Source: Azolla caroliniana (Eukaryota > Polypodiophyta). From it: a stretch of 64,000 bases of DNA. Positions 24,577 through 33,900 of this stretch are shown piece after piece. The notes under the pieces were generated by a model. That model was not told the origin of the DNA and did not search any database. It saw only the letters and a list, made by a program, of their open reading frames with translations. The DNA lies in the NCBI GenBank assembly GCA_043228905.1, contig JBHGNT010000013.1, positions 12,090,001 through 12,154,000 of the forward strand. The letters are read 5' to 3'. The translations under genes were made by a program, and so were the position numbers. Numbering within the stretch: the stretch's first letter is position 1; each line of letters starts with the position of its first letter.

Positions 24577-26036
24577 GGATTCAGGATGGCAGCTGCAACA
24601 GAAGCCTGCAACTGTGCACCTAATGCTTGAGGATGCACTGGTAAGGGTCACAAAACAGCCAAGAGAACTAATATCTCTTGTGGGAGCAAGCCGTACTGAT
24701 GCTGGCGTTCATGCATTGGGTCAGGCAAGCACAAATTTCTGTGTTTTATTTGTTAACACTCTCTACATTCTTTTCTAATTGCTTAAAAATCTGTATTCAA
24801 TTCCATTTGCTGCTTCAATTCCACGTAATTAAAGACGTGAAAGGGTTCATGTCATGGGAAGCTTATATTTTGAAGAGATCTCAAGTATGTAGTAGTCCAT
24901 AAGGTTCAACATCAGCCACCAGATATAGTACCCAAAACATGGGAGCCCACATAATAGTTGTTTTAACACTGACATTAGTTTTTCACACTCAATTGAGCTG
25001 AAGAAACAAATTGAGGTGATAAACTTGTGGTTTTTGTTAGGTGGCCCAATTCTGCACACCTTTTCCGATGGAGGAGCTACAAACCTTGCACTCTTCACTT
25101 AATGGAGTGCTTCCAAGTGACATAAAAATAAAGGAAATTTCTGCTGCACCACCACAATTTCATCCACGTTATTCTGCGAAGAAAAAGTTGTATCACTATA
25201 AAGCTCACTGCAGTCCAATCATGGATCCATTTCAACTACGCTACTCCCTTCATGTTCGACAAGGTTTAAATATCCATGCCATGAGAGAGGCGGCAAACTA
25301 TTTTGTAGGAGAGCATAACTTCACAGCGTTTGCGAATGTCTCCAAACAGTTCTTCAGGGATGGCTCCCCAAGGGAAATATATAAATTCAACATTATTGAA
25401 AAGGTATATTGTTTCTTTACCAAGCATTTGAAATGTGTTTGTTGGGTCAAGATTGTGATGGTTTTGTACTGCACTGTAAGAATTGAATGAACATTGGGGT
25501 CCTCTTTCAGGAAGGTTCAGTTCTCTTTGAAGTGGAAGGAAATGGTTTCTTCTATAAACAAGTGCGCAATATGGTCAGAGACTACAAAATCCGCTTCTTA
25601 TCAATTTCTTTAGTAAATAACTTATATTACATGTGGGGAAAACCTCAAAATGATAACCTCTTGGACTGTATGCTGCTGAAAAGCCCTAAAAAGAAAAAAA
25701 TTGTTAAGTTCTCTTGTGCATTCATTCGTAAAAGAAGGGTACTACAATTGGACAAGACTTTGAGAGCTGTATGATACATTTTTCAATGAGCAGGTTGGTT
25801 TACTACTGGAGGTTGGAAAAGAGTTGGCACCTCCAACAGCTGCACGTGTGATATTAGCTTCTCGAAATCGTACACTACTTGCTGATCTTGCACCAACTGC
25901 GCCACCTCATGGCCTTTATCTGATGCATATAAGCTATGATGATGCAGATCTAGAACCTCCGCCAGGGTCTCCATCCAAAAGCTGTGGAATTATGCAAACT
26001 TACACCAAATGCAAACTGTTACAGCTGTCAAAGTGA
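9987..26036 (+). CDS. TruA-family tRNA pseudouridine synthase (five exons, giant first intron)
   Basis: TruA-type enzymes convert uridine to pseudouridine in tRNA. Exons: 9987-10215, 24585-24724, 25041-25403, 25511-25573 and 25794-26036, encoding 345 aa with all phases consistent. Exon 1 has a poly-serine tract (TTC/TCA microsatellite) and ends [14 protein letters not shown]; exon 2 resumes [10 protein letters not shown], completing the family's YDGT.Y.GWQ motif. The catalytic aspartate lies in [12 protein letters not shown] (exon 2). Exon 3 carries [16 protein letters not shown] and HNFTAF. Exons 4-5 carry [16 protein letters not shown] and GLLLEVG, typical of the C-terminal half. Intron 1 is 14,369 bp and full of retrotransposons. 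Intron 2 appears to be GC-AG (CAG|GCAAGC). An in-frame TGA at 9966 supports the ATG at 9987. The first 40 residues could be an organelle transit peptide, but this is not clear. Which family member it is cannot be settled here. Confidence 0.85.
10620..11170 (-). pseudogene. Degenerate LINE reverse transcriptase, minus strand
   Basis: Minus-strand translation gives RT segments in the expected order. [19 protein letters not shown] lies near 11040-10980. Further on, near 10765-10640, come IYTDDSVLL, where YTDD replaces the catalytic YADD, and [12 protein letters not shown]. Stops and frameshifts interrupt it. It resembles the LINE copies at 20531-24527 but is more decayed. It lies in intron 1 of the pseudouridine synthase gene, antisense to it. 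Confidence 0.65.
11170..11580 (-). repeat. Local partial duplicates of the degenerate LINE segment
   Basis: The stretch 'cccattctttgagttRacRttcagcactgtttcctataggttt' occurs at about 11140-11190 and again at about 11208-11255. A block equivalent to 10990-11165 recurs, diverged, at about 11345-11520 (both contain 'acaatac.gtgtttgtc.tt' and 'ttttgtttgggctgga'). This indicates tandem duplication of a LINE fragment. Confidence 0.6.
11620..11750 (+). repeat. LINE 3'-end fragment, plus strand
   Basis: The stretch with 'ttgttctcaatgccatgaaaaca' and 'ggtcttatagtccattttgg' followed by 'cctcttaaaagaacttaatg' matches the reverse complement of the 3' end of the minus-strand LINE at about 20545-20640. It is therefore a plus-oriented 3' end of the same LINE family. 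Confidence 0.55.
11904..11936. repeat. (GA)n microsatellite at the 5' junction of the L1 element
   Basis: A run of about 16 GA units ends where L1 sequence begins. Matching GA tracts border LINE copies at about 20499-20519, 22329-22349 and 24531-24572. Confidence 0.8.
11970..12460 (+). pseudogene. L1 apurinic-type endonuclease domain, partial
   Basis: Fragments in order: [17 protein letters not shown], a stop, RIALWGSLL, a frameshift, then [12 protein letters not shown] (GDFN motif, 12120-12160) and [10 protein letters not shown] ... [12 protein letters not shown] (SDHFPI motif near 12410). These are the later motifs of the L1 endonuclease that nicks target DNA to prime reverse transcription. 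The N-terminal catalytic part is missing. Confidence 0.75.
12756..14425 (+). pseudogene. L1 LINE reverse transcriptase, broken
   Basis: The main open part (12756-13628, 290 codons) carries RT landmarks: [51 protein letters not shown] and [20 protein letters not shown]. The next frame (13653-13835) continues with [13 protein letters not shown]. The YADD region falls in 'LADDSFMFL' near 13840-13865, with alanine-aspartate-aspartate kept but the tyrosine lost. The thumb and connection continue to 14425 ([20 protein letters not shown]). Stops at 13626-13628 and later frameshifts prevent a full product. Confidence 0.85.
14580..15031 (-). repeat. 3' LTR of the minus-strand copia element
   Basis: 452 bp. 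On the plus strand it starts TGTGAGAAAAGTTG and ends CCTCCAACA. It is clearly alignable to 18945-19429 but differs by many substitutions and small indels, so the insertion is not recent. Confidence 0.85.
15032..16826 (-). pseudogene. Copia integrase C-terminus and 5' half of reverse transcriptase, broken
   Basis: Minus-strand translation of 16913-16569 gives the pre-integrase zinc region and the start of the integrase core: [31 protein letters not shown], then [20 protein letters not shown] and a FIDDFS-like motif (IIDDFSHKV). Minus-strand 15409-14939 gives [62 protein letters not shown]. After about [15 protein letters not shown] (15078) the frame runs into the LTR without the YVDD motif, so the rest of RT and RNase H are deleted. 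Intermediate stretches (15500-16570) contain the integrase-RT linker with stops. Confidence 0.8.
16836..17267. mobile_element. MITE inserted in copia integrase, 9-bp TSD
   Basis: The 9-bp sequence GAGGTGACC occurs at 16827-16835 and 17268-17276. Minus-strand codons for the copia motif W..R.GHL continue across it. The insert is AT-rich with many copies of 'gtattctacgtttagagtac' and 'acgtattcta'-like words, and weak terminal inverted similarity around GTTGTT(g)TAAAA. The 9-bp duplication suggests a Mutator-like non-autonomous element. The family is not identified. Confidence 0.7.
17277..18681 (-). pseudogene. Copia gag, protease and start of integrase, minus strand
   Basis: Gag starts at the minus-strand ATG at 18681 and is open for about 317 codons. 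It begins [20 protein letters not shown] and contains [20 protein letters not shown] and [20 protein letters not shown], both UBN2/gag-like. A knuckle CNYCGYKG follows near 17905. The next frame carries the protease DSGATAHMT (17700-17680), and further on [10 protein letters not shown], the pre-integrase motif (17305-17275). At least two frameshifts separate these parts, so no polyprotein can be made. Confidence 0.8.
18945..19429 (-). repeat. 5' LTR of the minus-strand copia element
   Basis: 485 bp. On the plus strand it starts TGTCAGAAAAGCTG and ends CCTCTAACA. It contains 'gtatagcctatttatat' near 19147-19165, a possible TATA region read on the minus strand. The primer-binding site lies immediately to its left (18944-18933, minus strand). 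Confidence 0.85.
19435..20425 (+). pseudogene. L1 C-terminal zinc-binding (zf-RVT) domain
   Basis: Plus-strand frames continue the L1 ORF2 after the copia insertion: [19 protein letters not shown], then after a stop at about 19850, [20 protein letters not shown] and [20 protein letters not shown]. These match the plant L1 zf-RVT module with its W..RVL..GLP pattern. The domain lies C-terminal to RT in plant L1 proteins and probably binds RNA. Stops at 19848-19850 and 20274-20276 break it. Confidence 0.8.
20499..22329 (-). mobile_element. Non-L1 LINE copy 1, minus strand, 5'-truncated
   Basis: The copy has its 3' end at about 20530, ending in TC-rich microsatellite on the minus strand (ctttctttctttctctct). 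Its 5' end is truncated inside RT at a GA tract at 22329. It contains one intact frame (22276-20720). The neighbouring copy 2 has the same organisation and orientation. Its protein differs from the plant L1 at 11937, so two LINE lineages are present. It lies antisense in intron 1 of the synthase gene. Confidence 0.75.
20720..22326 (-). pseudogene. LINE RT C-terminal half with CCHC domain (open 518+ codons, N-truncated)
   Basis: The minus-strand frame is open from the truncation point. It begins within RT at [17 protein letters not shown] (YADD catalytic motif at about 22290-22275), followed by [15 protein letters not shown], then the thumb ([40 protein letters not shown]). The C-terminal region has [18 protein letters not shown] (about 21240-21185), a CCHC-like zinc motif. 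The N-terminal fingers and any endonuclease are missing, so it cannot be active alone. The layout resembles RTE/RandI-like LINEs more than L1, but the clade is a guess. The open length suggests it is younger than copy 2. Confidence 0.75.
22350..24530 (-). mobile_element. Non-L1 LINE copy 2, minus strand, decayed
   Basis: This is the same element as copy 1, joined head-to-tail at a GA tract (about 22329-22349) and reaching further 5'. Minus-strand frames include the RT segment [20 protein letters not shown] and [10 protein letters not shown] (24347-24060), [17 protein letters not shown] (23990-23950), thumb sequence (23838-23308), and the CCHC-like [16 protein letters not shown] (22990-22930). 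Frameshifts and small deletions are frequent. The 5' part (24350-24530) is unclear. Another (GA)n tract lies at about 24531-24572, directly before synthase exon 2. Confidence 0.75.
24531..24572. repeat. (GA)n microsatellite just before synthase exon 2
   Basis: About 21 GA units end 12 bp before the exon 2 acceptor (gggattcag|). The usual polypyrimidine tract of the acceptor is replaced by purines, which may weaken splicing of this giant intron. Confidence 0.8.
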
Positions 26037-27955
26037 CTGGTATCTTGCTGTCCCTTTGGGCAACTTTGTCCCCCAGAGAATACAGAAACAGAGATTTAAC
26101 ATGATTATATGAGAAACGAGCAGCAGAGAAGCTATAGCAACATCCTATGAACTCTCGAGTCTCGAGCTGTTGTCGTTTTGTCAAGCATTGCAAAACTACC
26201 ACTTGTTGACGTTTCTGTTCGCAGTCCGGCAAAATGGCCCATTTTCTTGTTGGAATTGATTATACATCATACAAGAACATGCTCTTTTTTATTCATGAAT
26301 TGGTGGTCACAGAAGCATTTTTATAATTGTATAGATAATGGCTGACAATTTTCACCATTTTCAAAGCTAAATTTGCTTACAAATTTCCAGTCTTCAGTTG
26401 AAGAATACAGTCGTGGAATTGTTTGTAATTTTATTTTCCAATGCTCAGTTAAAGGATGCAGCCTTGGAATTCGTTATTATTTTTTCTTTCTTGCAACAAA
26501 ACATTGGCTCTGTGAAAGCTGCTGGATGTGAACATTTTTCAGAATCAGTGCAAATGTGAGTCTTTCATTTCATCAAAAAAGATTATACAGATCAGTCTCT
26601 CTTGTGTAGGCTCATATAGTTGAGTTTATCAAAGGTCCAATAAATTCAATGTTTGATTGTGTAATTACTTAGAGCTATAGCATGTAACAGCTTATGGATG
26701 TAATATAGTAATCTGAGTGAAGCTGTCTATTTGGATGAAATGCAGAATTGAAGTTGTCTTCGATGGATCATAGTTGTTGACATTAGTTATTATCAGTCTT
26801 CAATGAATTGTTAGATGGATTAGATTTCACATTGTTTAATATTTTCCCACTAAGCCACTCTCTTACTAGAAATCCACTTTACCTAATAGATTTTCACCAC
26901 CTCAAACAATACAGTTTCATGTACTTTTTTGTGAACCTAGTCTAAGATACAAAACTGGTATAAGGAACTATTGAAGGCGTGCATAACTTTATAATAAACT
27001 ATTATTGAAGACTTGCAAAGCTAATATAAGAAACTATTAATGAAGGCTTGCCTTGACTAGGTACAAAACAACGTATTAGCAAAAATACTAAAATATTGGA
27101 TTATTATACAACCCTTATATGTTGTAATTTCATGATTATAGTCATTTATGGTTCAAGCCTATATGTTGAACCATATGTTGCATTCATCTAGTCCTCGAAC
27201 GTAAAATGTCATACCACTTTGCTTGACTAGATTTTTGCCAACTCAATAACCCAAAGTTTTACCAATGCATCAATAGCAAAAGACAAGTAAATTCAGATAT
27301 TTTGTCATAATTTAATGTATAGATCATTGTACTTTCATCAGTACTCAACGTCACTCAAATATTCTGGGCATTCATAATATAGTTTTTGGGCAAGTAAAAC
27401 TTGATATACCAACCTACAAATTTCACACCCATGTGCAACATTATTTTAACAATGGATGCCTTCATCATCAGATGATATATGGGGAACATCAAAATAGACA
27501 AACGATCATAGAAAGTTGGTTTCCCAACTTTCCGAATAAGCTAAAAAGATTAAGCCATCTTCTTTGTATTCGTCATATAGCCTAACGTGAACTAGGTCAT
27601 TATTTTGCAGTGTATTAGATTATTTGTTACCAGGTGAAACAAGGAAAATAGACAAAATTCCACGATAAAGAAGATAAAAGGGAGACAAATGTACAAATCA
27701 TTATCTGATTGAAATCATTTACACATGGATATTTCAAACAAGGAAAACATAAGTTCTTCGGATATTCCAACTTGAAATCATTACATGGATATTCAGTACA
27801 GACGTTAACTACACCTAATGTCACCGCCCAAAGGGTTTGCCTTATTGATTAGCCATTTCCCTGTCTTGAGACAGAAAGGGAATTCTTGGGGGAGTCAAAG
27901 CATTTAGGGAACAAAATTGTATTGGATAGCTCTAACTGGTTTCCATAAAAACAAT
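26037..27955. other. Region between convergent genes, no gene seen
   Basis: This AT-rich stretch lies between the synthase stop (plus strand) and the coiled-coil gene stop (minus strand), and must hold both 3' UTRs. I see a diverged duplication of about 65 bp (26380-26505, 'gaattgtttgtaattttatt' against 'gaattcgttattattttttc') and a weak three-fold repeat near 26960-27060 ('gaaactattaatgaaggcttg'). No exon or element was recognised. Confidence 0.5.
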
Positions 27956-30900
27956 TTACTTCTTCTTCATTGGCTTGGATTTTCCAAGTGGAATTATCTG
28001 TGCTTGCGCCTCATTAATGGTTTTGTTCTGGTTCTCCCAAGTTGGGCTACCATTTCTGGGACTGTCATGATCCCCTTCCTTCTGCATTTCAAAAGAACCC
28101 CATAATACATTAGGCTCCATGAAAACAAAAGCATGCATAGTTGAAATATGAGTGTGTTTAATGAATTAGTAAGAGTGTATTGATTGGCATATCATTACAT
28201 GATACAATCGTTCTGCCGCATGCATCGGAAGAACCTGCCGCCGCATACAATTTGTAGGCAAGAAATTTGCTCTGTTTGGGTTGAGCTTCTCAAGCCGATG
28301 TGCACAAGACCTAGACATATAGCAATCAATTAATCAATTAAAAAGAAAAGTTGAATATATCTATCTATCTATCTCTATCAATCTATCTATATGCATACAT
28401 GCACTTGAACCCAGGAAGCCCTCTGCCGCTGAGCATTGCAGTTTCTGCAAAGTCAAGTCGTTTCTTCATGTAGCTCTTCATTTTCTGTTTAAATTCATAG
28501 CTCACATGAGCATCCATTCATAAGCACAGCATCGACAACCTATTGACACATGATTGTTAGCAGTCCTACTTGGAGCTCATCTTTCTCAGCTGTATTATCT
28601 TTCAAACAGCGAATTGTAACATCAAGCTCATTCATTTTCACAGAGAGAGGTACAATGTCTTCCGCTAGCTTATTCACAACTTCAGCATCCCCTTTAGGTT
28701 TAATCAGATTCTCATGCAAGGCTCCCTGCCGAAAAGCAAACCGTTATTTTTAAGGATAATGATAATCCAAGTTCTGAGAAATAGAGACTATTTTATTAAG
28801 TACGGCTTATCTTATTCACGTTTTAGCTTCATACCTGAAGCTCTGAGAGTGCACCATAATCATCACCATGTCTCTCACCCTCAGATCCAGAAATGGGATG
28901 GTTTTCTATGGGCCCCACACTTGGCTGTATAACTGTCACACTGTCATTTATCTCAACGTGCACAATACCATCCCCACTACTAGATTCAGCTGAGCCTCCA
29001 GTACAATGATCTTTCACTTCCATTGTTTCTGTCTGCTTCTCATGCAACCGGGCCTTGTCATGTCCTGATAATGTCAGGATGCCTGCTCCAAGTAGCTCCA
29101 TATCTTTAATGAGCTGCAGGGATTTATATTACCATATAAGCAGCTATATGAATTTTTTGCTAAAAGACAATTTTATGCAGACATCCTATTTGTGTGTAAA
29201 ATGATTTCCAACATAACTTCAAAGCAGAATCACCTTGTTCAACATCATCTCATGCTTGTTGAACTTCTCATCTTCTGACCAAGCACGGACCACTCCTTCA
29301 CCCTGTAAGTGAGCTGCACTATGGAAAACAGCATCGCCCTGAAAAACAGAGGCACCCTGAATCACGTGAACCACCCTGAATAACAGTCCTTTGCTATTAG
29401 GAAAAACAGAACCTTGCCTAACTCTGTTAAGTATGAACATATATATCTAACAATCTACCACCAAGCCTAAGACATCTTGAATAACCCCTTATGGATAGAA
29501 GAAATCCTTATTGGTAAATATTTGTGCATGATAGTGATAGGGTTCCCTCTCCAATCTTTTGACGCAACTGAATGAATGCGATAAACTCCTTTTAAGTAAC
29601 CTCTCTCCCATAATTACAAGATTTTTTAAGCACAAGAGGTCAGTAAACTTGGACGTTAATAATTTCCACAATTATGCAAAACATCAGTGTGCAAGGTTAT
29701 GAATTGATTACATCCGCAAATAAAATAGCTAGAAAGATGCTCTCATTAGAAATGAATTTCTCAAAGAGTTTGAATCCAACACAAAACCTCCTTAGAGGAC
29801 TCTCTCGAAGAAGGGTGGAACCCAGCTTGGAGCTCTTTATTCCTCTTCTTCAGCTCCAAGATTGAAGCTTTTAGAGCTTGTAAACCAGCTGCATCTGCCT
29901 TGGAAGCTAGCATAGCCTACAAAGTAACAAAATAATTCAAAAGAAAGAAAATAATGAAAAGAATTCTATAACGAAGGTTAGGCAAGGTAGTTTCAGACCT
30001 CCATTTGCAAAAGAGTGTCAGCATACCCCATCATACGGCTCGCATGTTCATTAATAGCATCTTTCATTACATCCAATCCTGGGGATGTCTCCTGAATGGT
30101 TGCAGCAGGCTGAGAAAAGTTTTCTAGCCTTTTTGATACCAGCACATTCAGATCGCTTCTTTCTTCCTGCACCAATTGATAAAGCTGTTATTGCAAACCC
30201 TCTTATTTAACCATGATGCTAATAGAAAAACTGTGGTGAACGCATAGATTCCCTTAGAATATTAGAACTATTTGTATCAGGTAGTGAAAGTTCTACCAAT
30301 TTTTCAATCTTATCGTTGATATTATCAAGCTCCAGCATCAAACTTTTGTACTTCTGCTCAAAGATTTAGATATTGGAAGGTCAAAATAATTTTTACTTGT
30401 AAATTGAATAACTTTCTAAATGGCTAAGGTACATGCATATTGGAAAATAAGTGAATACCTCATTGTCAAAGCTTGCAGGCAACTGACCACATCTACCATC
30501 TAAGCTCTGGTATGCAAATACATGTAATATGCTAAGTATGGATATTCTTTTCATTTGTGCACATTGTAGAACCATTTCAGATTATTATTCATATGTTACT
30601 TGTTATGTAAAAATCATGTCATACAATGACACAACTTTCACATTCTTAAAGCTAAAGCCAAAGGAAAACCAAACAGAAAGCATGCACTACCTGCTGTTTC
30701 ATACTCTCGTGTACCTGTAGCACTTCATCTCGATCTGCTTTCGTAGATATCATATCCTATTTCATCACAACCGTAGTGTCAAATAAGCAACTACACCTAA
30801 CAGGTCTCAATTACAAACAAACTTCCTGGTACTGGCCCTATGTAGAAGCTAAACGTATTCTTATAAATTTCCAACCTAAATAAAAGATACCAACTGTATC

Positions 30901-33900
30901 ACCTATGGCAGTAAAATAACATCAAGCATGCAGTCAAATCACAAATTGTGCCTATTAGTGAAGCTAATGAAGTGGCTATCCTTTAAGTTTGCCTTCATTG
31001 TGAGCCATTACACCTGATTGGTATCCAAAACAAAGAACCATGGAGCAAGAATAAGAATATCTAACTTTGCTAAACATTTAGAGAAATAAGTTCTAGCAAA
31101 ACCCTGACAAAATTCTTAACGGCAATTCTGCAAATTTCAGAGTGCAATTTGGTAGCAAATTCTTAGGGCAACTCTCTATATTCTAGTATAAGCTCTTAAG
31201 AAGTTTTAGCAACAGGAATATAGCAATCAAGAATAAACACTATAACCAACAGCGTAATGTACATGTAAATTTATCAAAAAGGGAGTAACCCTTCATACCT
31301 GAAGTTTCTGAAGTGTGACTTGAAATCTGATATAGCTTGATTTTATTTTTGCAAATTCAGTAGGCGATACAGTATCAGGTGTTTGTTCTTTCTGTGCTGG
31401 TACTTGTTCAGATCCTTGATCATTTGCTACACTTGGAATCACTTGGTTGACCTTTTCAGTCTCTATAGAAACTCCATCCGAAGAAAATATTCTCGGTGAT
31501 AAGATGTCGTGTTGTGTCTCTCCCAGGAGAGACACCTGTATTTGTAGTCCATCCACACATTTACGATCAGCTTTACTTCTTAACTGAGAAGCCTGGAAAA
31601 AGTTTTAAAAAATTGTCAGAATTTTCATCAAGAAAGACTGATTATTCAAACTAAGTCAGAATGTATAGTCTTAAACCATGATAAACTCACCATACTTCTA
31701 ATTTCTTCTTCTAAATATTTTAGGCGCCCATCAAAATGATCGTCATCAACTGACTTTGGAGGCTGTTCAATGAAAGCAAGGAATGTAAGTATATGCATTC
31801 CTGTGGACAAGAGTGAAGAAACGGAAATTCAAAAACAGACATCCATGGTCACGTTAAAAGACTTTCCCTGATTGTTTAACCTAAAATGTTATAAACCATG
31901 CACATCAAAATCAGCTCACCTCAACGGTGAATTCAGCTACAAAGGAGCTCAAAGTGATTTTTCTATAAATTAAAACCCTAAACCATTTTCATCCCCAAAC
32001 ATTCTGTAGGGCTTCATAAATTGTTTATTTGAAACAAGCATTCTCAAAAAACATAGTCTACTGCTCTTTGTGGTTGAATAAATGCCAAATAGCAAAATTA
32101 AAAGAACTCTAGTATGCAACATAATAATTACAAACTGTGTCATTTGAAAATAATATTGTACGATAAAGTATCAATTGTTCTGACAATTACAAATTATAAA
32201 CTCAATGCAGCATTATCCTGAAGACAAAAGTCTAATAGAAGCATGATCAAGATTTTTTTTAGTAGGTTCACAGAATCTGAAAGGTTAGTTCCATCAAAGA
32301 AAAAGTGACAAACCTTTTCTTCTGTTGTGATGTCAAACTTTAAGTCTCCATCTCGGATGTTGCTGTCTGCTGAAGACGTCCTCCTTGACGGAGGCATCCT
32401 CATTGACCGCATCTGCTTCCTAAGTTCATCATACGCAGTTTTCATTTTTTCAAGACCCTGCATATGTAAAAGCGTGAATTATATGCACAATTATATACAG
32501 CAATTACAACAAAAGTAAATCATAAAGCATTCAAAATGCAACCTTGAGAGTATGCATTTCTTTCCAAAATTCTCTGACTAAAAACCTGAAATCAAAATTA
32601 CAAAATCTCAAACCTCTTTGGCATGGGTTGTACTCCGGACAAGTTGATCCACAGTCTCACTATCTGCTTTTCGTTGAAGTCTGTTCTGAATCTCGTTCAC
32701 AGCGACCATAATGTCTGGGCAGACTGTGGTTGTGATACTTCCCCGTGTTACATCAAGGATTGGCTGCATCTCAATGTCTGATCGCAAATTCTGATAATGT
32801 TTAAAATTGAGATCAGCAACTAAACATACCAGTACTTATTTCAGGAAGTTAGATTGGAATTATGTGTCTTCATATACACAGGAAGAAAGCATTCTCTTTC
32901 TGACTGTATATACATGGTGATGTTGCTTTTTATTACTGTATATGACTTTCAAGGTTAAATCTTATGTTGCTTTAACATTATTAACAAGTTTGCAAACATT
33001 ATAAAGAACCTGCATTTAACTTGCATTACAGGGTAAAAAAAATTCAGATGCTTTATCTGCCACATTAATAAATAATTGAAAGGAAGAGACCAGATTACCA
33101 AATTGAAAATAAAACCATTTTTCCAAAATGATAGTCTGAATAATCATGTGATATTTATCTACATAACCTACTGGTTGCGTGTTTAAGCTACCATGAATCA
33201 CGTGATATCTATCTAGTATGTTTGAAGGGTTCCATTAACGCTCTGCTGAACCCTCCTGGAATGTGAGGTAGTTCAAGGACAAGTTACAATCAATGCTCGA
33301 CCATTTTTAGCTCAAGCACATCTTTTATTTAGAATGTTGAAGTTTGTCAACCAATCAATCTGGGAAGGACATGGCACATCAAAATGTGTCTAAAGTGGAA
33401 CATCTCTGTCCTTGTAGTCATTGATAAGTTTGAAGGGAAGGATCCAAAACCCCCAGCCAAGAAAAGCTATTTCTCTATTAGATCTCCATCATAAGCATCT
33501 CTCTAGCCGGTATATATCCTCTATATACAAATAAAGCTTACAATATGCACATAAACGCTAATATTTTTGTGGAAGAATTCTGATTTTATGTTCTTGTTTC
33601 CTTTCCTTCCATCTATCGTTTAATGATGCTACTGTGATTTGCATCGCCTCATTGATGCACTTGTCCATCCCCTTAAAAAGTTGATAGTAACAAATACTCA
33701 CCCTGCAGATCTTTTGAAGGGATTCGATATCAGAAGAATAAGCCTTGGCTGCACCTTGCACTGACGACTTCAACTCCTTAATCTGCAGATTCAGCCAACA
33801 TTGTGTTTGCATTTGTATTGTAAACTAAGAAAGGATAACAGATCGTTTCTCCATTTCAACACATTGAAATATATTTGTGCACATATTGTGAATGTAATCA

